Source: Paraglaciecola arctica BSs20135 (GTDB taxonomy: Bacteria; Pseudomonadota; Gammaproteobacteria; Enterobacterales; Alteromonadaceae). Taken from it: 64,000 bases of DNA. Numbering within the stretch: the first letter of the stretch is position 1; every line of letters begins with the position of its first letter. A program made the position numbers and the translations under genes. Location: contig NZ_BAEO01000047.1 in assembly GCF_000314995.1 (NCBI RefSeq), forward strand, positions 1 to 64,000, in the 5' to 3' direction. Below, piece by piece: positions 44,528 through 52,805 of the stretch. A model generated the notes under the pieces. It saw only the letters and a list, made by a program, of their open reading frames with translations, was not told the origin of the DNA and made no database searches.

Positions 44528-44546
44528 ATTGAGAACTATTCTCAAT
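44528..44546. promoter_or_regulatory. Fur box
   Basis: A perfect 19-bp palindrome, ATTGAGAA-CTA-TTCTCAAT, lies 55 bases upstream of fbpA. It matches the 7-1-7 Fur-type core (TGAGAA around TTCTCA). A TTGAGA -35-like element overlaps it on the minus strand, so iron-bound Fur would block the promoter. Confidence 0.85.
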
Positions 44547-44552
44547 AACAGT

Positions 44553-45002
44553 TTATTCTTCGTACATTAAATAATGTGTTGGCTGCATGCCTAAAGATTC
44601 ATAAGTTTTCTGGGCGATAATGTTTTCTTTTTCTACATATAATCTAAAACCGCAAACATTCTGTTGCTGCTCTGCTAAAGCCTTTACTTGGGCATATAAC
44701 TGGGCATAGATACCTTGACGGCGAAAATCAACAGTAATATAAACACTCTGTACCCACCAAAAAACGCCATTGCGCCAATCACTCCATTCAGTGGTCACCA
44801 TTAAACTGCCAACAACTTCATCATTTTGTTCAGCAACCAAATAAAAACCTTTATTATCATCGGCAACTAAGGCTGAGACTCCCTTAAATAAGATAGCTTG
44901 GTCTAATTTCTTTTGTTCGGTTTCCCATGCCATTAATTGATTAAACTTAACCAATGATGAGACATCACTATTATTCGCCACTCTTATTTTAATTTTTCCC
45001 AA
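44553..45002 (-). CDS. GNAT family N-acetyltransferase
   Basis: A 149-residue GNAT enzyme: IRVANNSDVSSLVKFNQLMAW, WWVQSVYITVDFRRQGIYAQLYAQV (acetyl-CoA loop with RRQGIY) and FRLYVEKENIIAQKTYESLGM. The fold is complete and the length typical. The acceptor is unknown. It lies upstream of the Fur box, on the same strand as fbpA, but the box and promoter make independent transcription likely. Confidence 0.82.
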   Translation of the reverse strand: MGKIKIRVANNSDVSSLVKFNQLMAWETEQKKLDQAILFKGVSALVADDNKGFYLVAEQNDEVVGSLMVTTEWSDWRNGVFWWVQSVYITVDFRRQGIYAQLYAQVKALAEQQQNVCGFRLYVEKENIIAQKTYESLGMQPTHYLMYEE

Positions 45003-45314
45003 AATTTTTACGCCCTAATTAAATTTAAAACACAACATATTCAAGTTTTGAACATGTGTAATTGTCGAATCCCTTTCCTTAGTCTTTGGTTCGAATGGCA
45101 AAGACGTTTTCAACGACCAGAATACGCATAATGACAGCAAATTATCCAATGTGGAATTTTTAGACTTCTGTGGGGCAATGGATAATTTTAAAACAATTTC
45201 CATTTATGTCGATGTTATTAAATAATAGTTTTACAGCTTTGCCTACAAAGAATCATATTTTTTTATTAGAATGAGTTCCCTACCAAATCAGCATCAATAT
45301 GGTTGAAGATAAAA
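45003..45314. repeat. Non-coding gap with a 10-bp inverted repeat
   Basis: About 310 bases between divergent genes. AAATTATCCA (45139-45148) and TGGATAATTT (45179-45188) form a perfect inverted repeat with a 30-base spacer. A 62-codon minus-strand frame here lacks family features, and I do not call it. Confidence 0.4.
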
Positions 45315-45635
45315 ATGAGTGAAAATAGATTGGTTTACAGCACACAAACTGGCCGCATTCAAAATAAAGAACAAAATAAACCATTATTAAAAACTGACGG
45401 TATAGTGCGTATACGCCGTGAAACCAAAGGTCGCAAGGGTAAAGGCATGACAACAGTAACTGGCTTGGAACTAGCTGACAAAGAATTAAAAGACTTATGC
45501 AGCCAATTAAAAAAAATGTGTGGCACAGGCGGCGCATTAAAAAACGGGATAATTGAAATTCAAGGTGATAACCGCGATAAAATCAAAGCAACACTCGAGC
45601 AACTAGGCCATAATGTGAAACTAGCAGGCGGTTAA
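45315..45635 (+). CDS. yciH: SUI1/YciH family translation factor
   Basis: A 106-residue eIF1-like protein: GIVRIRRETKGRKGKGMTTVTGLE, LKKMCGTGGALKNGIIEIQGD and KATLEQLGHNVKLAGG. These are the hallmarks of bacterial YciH, which can influence start-codon fidelity and stress responses. ATG 45315 gives the family start (MSENRLVYST). It precedes the double-receiver gene by 31 bases on the same strand. Confidence 0.92.
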   Translation: MSENRLVYSTQTGRIQNKEQNKPLLKTDGIVRIRRETKGRKGKGMTTVTGLELADKELKDLCSQLKKMCGTGGALKNGIIEIQGDNRDKIKATLEQLGHNVKLAGG

Positions 45636-45666
45636 TAACCAGTAGAAATACAAATTAGGAGTAGCA

Positions 45667-46467
45667 ATGCAGCATCTGTCTTTGTCAGAAATTAGTATCA
45701 TCTTAGTCGAACCTTCTGATACCCAACGAAGAATCATTCTTAAGCAATTAGCGGCTGCGGATATTAATCATGTAGAAGCTGTTGGAAGCGTCAAACAAGC
45801 AATTGACTTTATAACCAAACATGGTGCAGATTTAGTGGTTAGTGCTATGTATTTCGAAGATGGAACCGGCCTAGATATTATTAAACAAATCAAAAATGAC
45901 GATGCACTTGCATCAACTCCTTTTATGTTGATTTCCAGCGAAAATCGGGTCGAAAAACTTGAAGAATTTAAACAATCAGGTGTGGCCGCTATTTTACCCA
46001 AACCTTTTACCCCAGAGAATTTAACAAAAGCACTAAAAGCGTCACTTGATTTAATCAACTCAGATGAGCTAGATCTTGACCTATTCGATGTACATGACGT
46101 TAGAGTGTTATTAGTTGACGACAGCAAACTTGCGCGAAACCATATTCGCAGAGTACTCAATAGTTTAGGTCTTCAAAAGATCCTAGAGGCAGAAAATGGC
46201 GCTGAAGCCTTGACCCTGTTGAAAGACAACACTTTTGACTTAGTGGTAACTGATTATAATATGCCTGAAATGGATGGTAGGGAACTCTCTGAATTTATTC
46301 GCTTTAATCCTGACACTGCACATATACCTATTATTATGGTCACCAGTGAATCAAGCTCTAGCTTGCATATGGCAAATATCCACCAAACCGGTGTTAACGC
46401 GCTGTGTGACAAACCCTTCGAAGTGAACGAAGTACGCAATATGTTAGCCTCTTTACTTGGCCAATGA
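45667..46467 (+). CDS. Double-receiver response regulator, first domain degenerate
   Basis: A 266-residue protein of two CheY-like domains and no output domain. The second domain is canonical: DDS at 151-153, phospho-Asp196 in VVTDYNMPEMDG, Thr in IIMVTSESS and Lys in LCDKPF. In the first domain the acidic pair is replaced (LVEPSD) and the phospho-Asp position is Ala60 (LVVSAMYFED), though KPF is kept, so it probably works as an unphosphorylated partner domain. It sits behind a YciH-like gene. Its partner kinase is not in the window. Similar proteins act in chemotaxis or biofilm signalling; that is inference. Confidence 0.82.
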   Translation: MQHLSLSEISIILVEPSDTQRRIILKQLAAADINHVEAVGSVKQAIDFITKHGADLVVSAMYFEDGTGLDIIKQIKNDDALASTPFMLISSENRVEKLEEFKQSGVAAILPKPFTPENLTKALKASLDLINSDELDLDLFDVHDVRVLLVDDSKLARNHIRRVLNSLGLQKILEAENGAEALTLLKDNTFDLVVTDYNMPEMDGRELSEFIRFNPDTAHIPIIMVTSESSSSLHMANIHQTGVNALCDKPFEVNEVRNMLASLLGQ

Positions 46468-46682
46468 TCAATAACATAAGCTGTTATTCATTATTCTTAA
46501 GAAACTAGAAATTTGTGCTTAAGCAAATCGTTGACTTATATGTAGCGGCTTTATAAATTCAGATGCACATTAAGCATATATTAAACCAGCATATATTGAA
46601 CCAACAATTATCCTAGATTGATATTACCTATTATTAAAACCTCCCCTATCGGAAGTTATTTTTGAAATTACAAGTGAAGACT

Positions 46683-47864
46683 ATGTCATCAACAGAATTA
46701 GAAGAACTTAGAGTAAAAATCACTGATCTAGACACACACCTACTGACTTTTTTAGCTCAAAGACAGCAATATACTAACCAAGTAGCTGAAACCAAGATCA
46801 AAAACCATATTCCAGTACGTGATCAAAAACGTGAAGAAAAATTATTAATTAGGTTAATAAAAGAAGGTAATAAACACGGACTAGATGCTCATTATGTCAC
46901 GCAGTTATTCCATGTCATCATTGAAGACTCGGTGTTAAATCAACAAGCATTGTTAGCGGCAAGAGCCAACCCAGGTAGTAGTCTGCCACTGAATCGCGTG
47001 GCGTTTTTGGGTGATAAAGGTTCTTACAGTTATTTGGCCACACAAAAGTATTTTTCCCGGCGCCCAGGTGAGCTGCTTGAAATAGGCTGCCAAAGCTTTT
47101 TAGAGATAATTAAGAAAGTAGAAAGCAACGAAGCAGACTATGCCGTATTACCAATTGAAAACACCTCTTCAGGCAGCATCAATGAGGTATACGACCAACT
47201 ACAACATACTCATCTTTCGATAATTGGAGAACTCACTTACCCAATAAAACATGCTTTATTGGTTAATCAAGATACCGATGTTAGCAAAATAAAAACCTTA
47301 TACGCCCACCCGCAAGTTTTTGCTCAGTGTAGTCATTTCCTTGCCGAGTTAGGTAATGTTGAAGTTAAACCTTGCGATAGCACTTCTGCGGCTATGTTAA
47401 AGGTGGCCGAGATGCAGGCAGATGATGTGGCGGCTATGGGTAGTGAAACGGGTGGAAAGTTATATGGTTTACATGCAATTCAATCAAACCTAGCCAACCA
47501 AAAAGAAAATCATAGTCGTTTTTTTGTAGTTGCCCGTAAGCCAGTCAATGTGCCATTGCAAGTACCTGCAAAAACCACATTAGTGATGTCTACCGTGCAA
47601 AAATCAGGTGCATTAGTAGAAGCGCTTATGGTACTGCGCGACAACAAAATCAATATGACTAAGCTTGAGTCTAGGCCTATTACCGGCAATCCTTGGGAAG
47701 AAATGTTTTATATTGATGTGGAAGGTAATGTGCAAGATGGTCCAATGCAGCAAGCGCTAGAAGAGTTACAGGCCATGACACGTTACTTCAAAGTATTAGG
47801 TTGTTATCCAAATGAAGAGATAAACCCAACAAAAGTAGCTGCTGTGAGTGCGTTAGCAGATTAG
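46683..47864 (+). CDS. pheA: Bifunctional chorismate mutase/prephenate dehydratase
   Basis: A 393-residue enzyme for the phenylalanine branch. Chorismate mutase covers about 1-90 (ELRVKITDLDTHLLTFLAQR, VRDQKREEKLL). Prephenate dehydratase covers about 100-280 (AFLGDKGSYSYLA, LPIENTSSGSINEVYD, HPQVFAQC). The C-terminal ACT domain has the Phe-binding SGALVEAL and LESRPITGNPWEE motifs, so feedback inhibition is likely. ATG 46683 is preferred to the TTG at 46662, which lacks a site. No Phe-rich leader peptide was found. It is convergent with tyrA. Confidence 0.95.
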   Translation: MSSTELEELRVKITDLDTHLLTFLAQRQQYTNQVAETKIKNHIPVRDQKREEKLLIRLIKEGNKHGLDAHYVTQLFHVIIEDSVLNQQALLAARANPGSSLPLNRVAFLGDKGSYSYLATQKYFSRRPGELLEIGCQSFLEIIKKVESNEADYAVLPIENTSSGSINEVYDQLQHTHLSIIGELTYPIKHALLVNQDTDVSKIKTLYAHPQVFAQCSHFLAELGNVEVKPCDSTSAAMLKVAEMQADDVAAMGSETGGKLYGLHAIQSNLANQKENHSRFFVVARKPVNVPLQVPAKTTLVMSTVQKSGALVEALMVLRDNKINMTKLESRPITGNPWEEMFYIDVEGNVQDGPMQQALEELQAMTRYFKVLGCYPNEEINPTKVAAVSALAD

Positions 47865-47898
47865 TCAAATTTGGTCGTTTTATATCCATCAGACACAA

Positions 47899-47930
47899 AA
47901 AAAGGGTGCAGATTTCGCTGCACCCTTTTT
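47899..47930. terminator. Bidirectional terminator, pheA/tyrA
   Basis: A 13-bp perfect stem (47899-47911 with 47918-47930, core GGGTGCAG/CTGCACCC) with A-run and T-run flanks ends both convergent genes. Confidence 0.9.
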
Positions 47931-47943
47931 AGAGACAAATTAT

Positions 47944-49086
47944 TTAAACATCCTCACTTAATGAACGATCATCATCTGCCTTTAGTAAAAGTTTCCTACT
48001 GTTGACTAAACATTGTTTCGAATAATCACCAAACCAAGAGCCAATTTTGAAAAATTGCTTTATAAACTCACCCTTGTTGTTGCTTTCAATCAACGCCAGC
48101 GCCTGATTAAATTTCACACTAAACTCGGTTAATACGGCAAGACTGTCCTTATTATCAAATATAATATCGGCGTATAACACTGGGTCCTGAGCAAATAATC
48201 GCCCAACCATTGCCAACTCTAAACGATAAATTGGCGAACTTAAGGATATTAATTGTTGTAGATCCGGGTTTTCACCAGCCAAATGTGAACCAAATACAAA
48301 ACTACAAAAATGCCTCATGACCTGAATAAATACCATAGCATCATCATGCTCTTTAGCGGAGGTCTGTTGCAATATCCCTCCCCAAATACGAATTTGTTGC
48401 AATAACCATTCATATTGCTCGGGATGACGTCCATGGCAAACCACCACGACCTGTTTAACTAAACTAGGAACATCTGGCCCAAACATAGGGTGCAGCCCCA
48501 ATACAGGCCCTTTATGTGCGGCCATCATGGCCGCTAGTGGTTTTTGTTTAGTACTGGTAATATCAACTAAGATGCAGTCTAAAGGTAAATTAGTCAGCTT
48601 AGATATTATACTTTCAGTTAATTTGATAGGCACGGCTACTAACACTAAACCGGCATCACTAAGGATAGAATCGGCATTCGGCCAGTCGTCTTTTTCAAGC
48701 AACTGAACTGAAAAACCACTACGTTCAAACATATCAACAAAAATCCTGCCTAAAGCACCAGCCCCACCTATTACTACGATTTTTTTAATATTTGGATTAG
48801 TGCATAAATAGTCAACATTTTGAGTATGGTAAGACTCACGCATGATCCTACGTAACAAGTCTTCAACTAAAACTGGAGATACATTTTGTTGTTCGGCCTG
48901 TGCTCGTCTTTTAGCAATCAGCTCAGCTTCACGCTCAGGTACATAAATAGGTAAACCAACTTGACTCTTATATTTACCTACTTGAGCTGTGACCTTTGCC
49001 CGTTTAGCCAATAACTCAACTAACTGGCTATCAATTTCATCAATTTGCTGTCTTAGCTGATTAAGATCATTGGGGGATACGGGCAT
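47944..49086 (-). CDS. tyrA: Bifunctional chorismate mutase/prephenate dehydrogenase
   Basis: A 380-residue enzyme for the tyrosine branch. The chorismate mutase part is LNQLRQQIDEIDSQLVELLAKRAKV with IYVPEREAELI. The dehydrogenase has the NAD site VVIGGAGALGRIFVDMFERSG near 110 and LDCILVDITSTKQKP, HPMFGPD and FIQVMRHF. It is eight bases after aroF, and the pair forms an aroF-tyrA operon as in Escherichia coli. Confidence 0.96.
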   Translation of the reverse strand: MPVSPNDLNQLRQQIDEIDSQLVELLAKRAKVTAQVGKYKSQVGLPIYVPEREAELIAKRRAQAEQQNVSPVLVEDLLRRIMRESYHTQNVDYLCTNPNIKKIVVIGGAGALGRIFVDMFERSGFSVQLLEKDDWPNADSILSDAGLVLVAVPIKLTESIISKLTNLPLDCILVDITSTKQKPLAAMMAAHKGPVLGLHPMFGPDVPSLVKQVVVVCHGRHPEQYEWLLQQIRIWGGILQQTSAKEHDDAMVFIQVMRHFCSFVFGSHLAGENPDLQQLISLSSPIYRLELAMVGRLFAQDPVLYADIIFDNKDSLAVLTEFSVKFNQALALIESNNKGEFIKQFFKIGSWFGDYSKQCLVNSRKLLLKADDDRSLSEDV

Positions 49087-49094
49087 TACTTTTC

Positions 49095-50189
49095 CTAGTT
49101 TTCGGCGTCTATAAACTTATTTAACCGCATAGGTAACACAGTTATCAACTTATCTCGCATATGATTAATTAAATCTTCTGTCGTTTGCCAGTTAATACAA
49201 CCATCAGTGATGGATACGCCATATTCTAACTCAGCAGGGGTTTTACCTGAGTTATTTTGATTGCCATGATTTAAATGACTTTCTAACATGATACCAATAA
49301 CGGATTGATTACCCTCAAGAATTTGATTCACTACATTTTTCGCCACTAAAGGCTGTCTGCGAAAGTCTTTGCTAGAATTCGCGTGACTACAGTCAATCAC
49401 TAAACCCGCGCTCAATTTTGCGTTCTCCAATTCTACTTCACAGTCAGCGACACAAACTGAATCATAATTAGGCTGTTTACCACCACGTAAAATAATATGT
49501 CCGTCAGCGTTACCTTGAGTCGTGATCACGCTCACTTGCCCTTCACCATTAATTCCCATAAAACTATGGCCTGATGCAGCTGATTGCAGGGCATTGATGG
49601 CTATACCCAAACTACCATCTGTGCCATTTTTAAAGCCGACTGGCATAGACAAACCACTGGCCATTTCTCTATGGGTTTGTGATTCAGAGGTACGCGCACC
49701 TATCGCAGACCAGCTAAATAATTCCGCCAAATATTGTGGGCTAATGGGATCTAAGGCTTCGGTGGCAACAGGTAATTCTAATTCTGCCAACCAAATAAGT
49801 AACTCTCTGGCTTTACGCAAACCAGTTTCAATATCAAAGGTATCGTTAATGTGCGGATCATTGATCAACCCTTTCCAACCTACAGTGGTGCGAGGCTTTT
49901 CAAAATATACGCGCATCACAATATACAGGGTGTCTTTGCAGCTCTCGTGTAATTCTTTTAACTTAAGCGCATATTCTTTAGCAGCATCAATATCATGTAT
50001 AGAGCAAGGGCCACATATCAGCAAAAATCTATGGTCTTTACGATGTAAAATATCGCTAATAACTTGTCTGGAAGTTTGCACTATTTGTAAAGTTGACTCA
50101 CTTACTGGTAATTCAGACTTTAACTCTTGGGGTGTCACCAATATTTTCTCAGAGGAAACATTAATGTTGTTGATGCTGTCACGTAACAT
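49095..50189 (-). CDS. aroF: 3-deoxy-7-phosphoheptulonate synthase
   Basis: A 364-residue class I DAHP synthase, the first enzyme of the shikimate pathway. Motifs are LLICGPCSIHD, MRVYFEKPRTTVGWKG, ARTSESQTHREMASGLSMPVGFKNGTDG, ILRGGKQPNY and IDCSHANSSKDFRRQ. Tyrosine sensitivity (AroF) is inferred from its operon with tyrA and the TyrR-like box upstream; residue-level proof is not possible here. Confidence 0.92.
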   Translation of the reverse strand: MLRDSINNINVSSEKILVTPQELKSELPVSESTLQIVQTSRQVISDILHRKDHRFLLICGPCSIHDIDAAKEYALKLKELHESCKDTLYIVMRVYFEKPRTTVGWKGLINDPHINDTFDIETGLRKARELLIWLAELELPVATEALDPISPQYLAELFSWSAIGARTSESQTHREMASGLSMPVGFKNGTDGSLGIAINALQSAASGHSFMGINGEGQVSVITTQGNADGHIILRGGKQPNYDSVCVADCEVELENAKLSAGLVIDCSHANSSKDFRRQPLVAKNVVNQILEGNQSVIGIMLESHLNHGNQNNSGKTPAELEYGVSITDGCINWQTTEDLINHMRDKLITVLPMRLNKFIDAEN

Positions 50190-50576
50190 GATTTGACTCT
50201 TTTAAAATAAACTGAAAATTTGGCATTGGATTAACATCTAAGTAGACCCTTTGCGCCTGACATACTATAACATTTTTGCAGTGTAACGTTTTAAGTACAC
50301 CGTGAAATTTATTATTTTCAAAATTGAATTGACTTTTTAACAGCTATTAAATTCAACAACAAGTTTTAATTACTTTTATTGCATCAGTTGGCTAGTTTTC
50401 AGGCGATACACCGATTTTAAACCAGCTAAGTATATAACAGAATTGTTCACGGAGTTTAATATCTACTCTTAAGCGCTCAATGATCGGCAAAACTAAAATA
50501 ATATATTTTGTACAACAACTTGACATGCAACCAATCAGTTGCTCATTATACAATGGCTAACTAAAATGGACACACC
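50190..50576. promoter_or_regulatory. Regulatory gap with TyrR-like box
   Basis: Within this 387-base divergent gap, 50282-50299 reads TGTAAC-N6-AGTACA, matching 9 of 12 specific positions of the TyrR box TGTAAA-N6-TTTACA with the right G-to-C spacing. It lies about 95 bases upstream of aroF. A TATAGT -10-like element is nearer the gene. The rest is AT-rich and holds no other recognised element. Confidence 0.5.
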
Positions 50577-50888
50577 ATGGATATTTTTACTGCCTTGGCA
50601 GACCAGCAACGACGCAATATTATCGAAACTCTGCATCAACGCGGCAATCAATCGATCAAACAATTAACCATAGATTCATCAGTGTCCAGACAAGCAATAA
50701 CCAAACATATAAATATTCTGATAAAAGCCAAAATTGTGCAGGCAGAATTTATTGGCAAAGAACGAATCCATAATTTAGATCCTAAGGCTATGCAAAGCTT
50801 GTTTAATTGGTTGGCGCCATTTTCCCAAAAATGGGATGACAGACTTAACAACTTAACGAAATATATTGGAGATAAAGATGTCAAATAA
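50577..50888 (+). CDS. ArsR family transcriptional regulator
   Basis: A 103-residue winged-helix protein: FTALADQQRRNIIETLHQRG, then SIKQLTIDSSVSRQAITKHINILIKAKIVQAEFIGKER. It has no Cys metal site of the classical ArsR type. Its last 11 bases overlap the AHSA1 gene. ArsR-AHSA1 pairs are common, and the regulator usually controls its partner gene. The signal is unknown. Confidence 0.88.
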   Translation: MDIFTALADQQRRNIIETLHQRGNQSIKQLTIDSSVSRQAITKHINILIKAKIVQAEFIGKERIHNLDPKAMQSLFNWLAPFSQKWDDRLNNLTKYIGDKDVK

Positions 50889-51300
50889 CATTGATTCAAT
50901 TGTCAGAGAAGTCACCTTTAATGCCCCTATTGAACAGGTATGGAAAGCCATCACCTGCCCAGAAGAAATTCAACTGTGGTTTGGATCTGCTGCAAGCTTT
51001 GAATTGCAACAAGGAGAACAAGGGTACTTTGAATGGGAAGAGGAATGTGAAGGTAGATTTGCGATGCGAATTGAAACTGTTAGCCCACCTAATTATTTTG
51101 CTTGGCGATGGATGTACCAGCAAGATGCCGTTTTTGATGAAGCAACGTCTACCTTAGTCGAATGGGCACTCACCTCAACTCAAAGTGGCGGCACCCAATT
51201 AACATTGACCGAGTCTGGTTTTGCACAGACAAAACACAAACAAGACAATGTAAAAGGATGGCAACAAGAATTAGCCGATCTGGAACATTATTTGAATTAA
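50878..51300 (+). CDS. SRPBCC/AHSA1 domain protein
   Basis: A 140-residue START-like protein (VREVTFNAPIEQVWKAITCPEEIQLWFG, MRIETVSPPNYFAWRW, STQSGGTQLTLTESGF) of the AHSA1 group. ATG 50878 has GGAG seven bases upstream, inside the arsR gene, so translation is coupled. AHSA1-like bacterial proteins have a hydrophobic cavity; their ligands are usually unknown. Confidence 0.85.
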   Translation: MSNNIDSIVREVTFNAPIEQVWKAITCPEEIQLWFGSAASFELQQGEQGYFEWEEECEGRFAMRIETVSPPNYFAWRWMYQQDAVFDEATSTLVEWALTSTQSGGTQLTLTESGFAQTKHKQDNVKGWQQELADLEHYLN

Positions 51301-51310
51301 CCCAACATTA

Positions 51311-51874
51311 TTAAACTGGGATAGTTTTAATCACACAAGCCGGTACACCTGCGACAACAGTGTTCGGCTCCACATCTTTATTGACAACGGCCCCAGCCGC
51401 AATGACTGCATTGTCACCTATGCTCACACCCTCTAATATCTTGGCACCCATCCCAATCCAGACGCTATTACCAACCTTGATTGGTTTAGCGGTCTCAATG
51501 CCTTTATTACGTTTAACAACATCTAATGGGTGAGTAGCTGTTGAAATTAATACCCCAGGCGCAATCATGACGTCATCCCCAAAAGTCACAGTTGCAGCAT
51601 CTAAGATCACTAAACCATGGTTGGCATAGAAGTTTTTACCGGTAGCAATGTTATAGCCGTAATCACAATAAAAATTCGGCTCGATCCAAGCACCTTGGCA
51701 GTGACCAAATAATGACTTAATAATTTTTCTACTGCCCTTTCTATCATCAATATCAAATTGATTAAATTGCTGGCAAAGTCTTTTGGCATTAGCTCTATCT
51801 TGCTGCAATGATTTGTCACTAGGAAAATACTCTAGCCCCTGCAACATTTTTTGTTTTTCGGTTAGTTCACTCAT
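51311..51874 (-). CDS. maa: Maltose/galactoside O-acetyltransferase-like protein
   Basis: A 187-residue LbH acetyltransferase: EKQKMLQGLEYFPSDKSL at the start, the Maa/LacA domain, then hexapeptide repeats (NFYANHGLVILDAATVTFGDDVMIAPGV, STATHPLD with the catalytic His, VWIGMGAKILEGVSIGDNAVIAAGAVV). It acetylates sugar hydroxyls with acetyl-CoA. ATG 51874 has AGGAGG at good spacing. It overlaps nothing and follows rlmF by 10 bases. Confidence 0.88.
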   Translation of the reverse strand: MSELTEKQKMLQGLEYFPSDKSLQQDRANAKRLCQQFNQFDIDDRKGSRKIIKSLFGHCQGAWIEPNFYCDYGYNIATGKNFYANHGLVILDAATVTFGDDVMIAPGVLISTATHPLDVVKRNKGIETAKPIKVGNSVWIGMGAKILEGVSIGDNAVIAAGAVVNKDVEPNTVVAGVPACVIKTIPV

Positions 51875-51884
51875 TTCAGTCCTC

Positions 51885-52796
51885 CTAAAACCGCCACGCC
51901 ACAAAACGACTGACTTTTTTCCCTTGCGCCATCTCGATTGTTTTAACATCACTCACCCCAAGTTCTCGCAAACTTTTGTATATCTGGGTTAGATTGTCTT
52001 TCTTGGAAACCAAACTGCTAAACCATTGAATTTGATCTGCATAGTCACGGCTTTCCTTAATCATCTGTTGAATAAATTTTAGCTCGCCACCTTCACACCA
52101 GAGTTCATTGGATTGCCCTGAAAAATTAAGTTCAGCGCCTTGCTTTTGAGTTTTTAGGTGGCTGCCACGTTTTGACTTATTTTTGGCTAAATTATTAACT
52201 TTACGCTGCGAGACAGCTTTAGCTTGTTCGGCTGATTGATGAAACGGAGGATTACACATACAAAAAGCAAAGTGATCATCTGTTTTAACCACGCCACTGA
52301 ATATATGTTTCTGGCTATCTTGAAGTCTAATATCAATACAGCCAGTTAAAACAGTATTGGCGTTGATAATAGTGTTGGCAGACTTAATCGAAACAGGATC
52401 AATATCAGTGCCCAGCATTTTCCAACCATAGGATCGCGTCGCAATAATTGGATAAATAACATTTGCGCCACAGCCAATATCTAAACCATTTATGGTATTA
52501 CCTTTAGGAACCACGCCATCATTGTCTTTCGCTAATAGATCAGCCAAATAATGTACGTAATCAGCTCTACCAGGAACGGGAGGACATAAATATCCAGCCG
52601 GAATATCCCAAAATTCGACCTGATAATAGTGTGCTAATAATGCGGCATTAAGAGTCTTAACGCCTTCAGGATCAGCAAAATTTATGGTTTTACCGCCATC
52701 AGGTTTAGTGACAACATGGGACTGTAAAGCGGGATAACTCTGCACCAGCTCGGCTAAGGGGTAACTATCTTGATGTAAATTTCTAGAATGTTTCAA
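51885..52796 (-). CDS. rlmF: 23S rRNA (adenine-1618-N6)-methyltransferase
   Basis: A 303-residue methyltransferase: LDIGCGANVIYPIIATR is motif I, MCNPPFHQS is the NPPF catalytic motif of N6-adenine enzymes, and GGELKFIQQMIKES follows. It modifies A1618 in 23S rRNA. A basic stretch (KNKSKRGSHLKTQK) is present, as in other RlmF proteins. Assignment is firm. Confidence 0.93.
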   Translation of the reverse strand: MKHSRNLHQDSYPLAELVQSYPALQSHVVTKPDGGKTINFADPEGVKTLNAALLAHYYQVEFWDIPAGYLCPPVPGRADYVHYLADLLAKDNDGVVPKGNTINGLDIGCGANVIYPIIATRSYGWKMLGTDIDPVSIKSANTIINANTVLTGCIDIRLQDSQKHIFSGVVKTDDHFAFCMCNPPFHQSAEQAKAVSQRKVNNLAKNKSKRGSHLKTQKQGAELNFSGQSNELWCEGGELKFIQQMIKESRDYADQIQWFSSLVSKKDNLTQIYKSLRELGVSDVKTIEMAQGKKVSRFVAWRF

Positions 52797-52805
52797 TGTC
52801 TACAA

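Noticed and set aside
45015-45203. 62-codon minus-strand open frame upstream of yciH
   Set aside because: No family motif, no ribosome site, and it covers the inverted repeat at 45139-45188.
46468-46682. pheA attenuator and leader peptide
   Set aside because: No short Phe-rich frame; the only hairpin near 46640-46660 has a mismatch in a 7-bp stem.
49522-50196. 224-codon plus-strand frame opposite aroF
   Set aside because: A shadow of a strongly conserved DAHP synthase gene.
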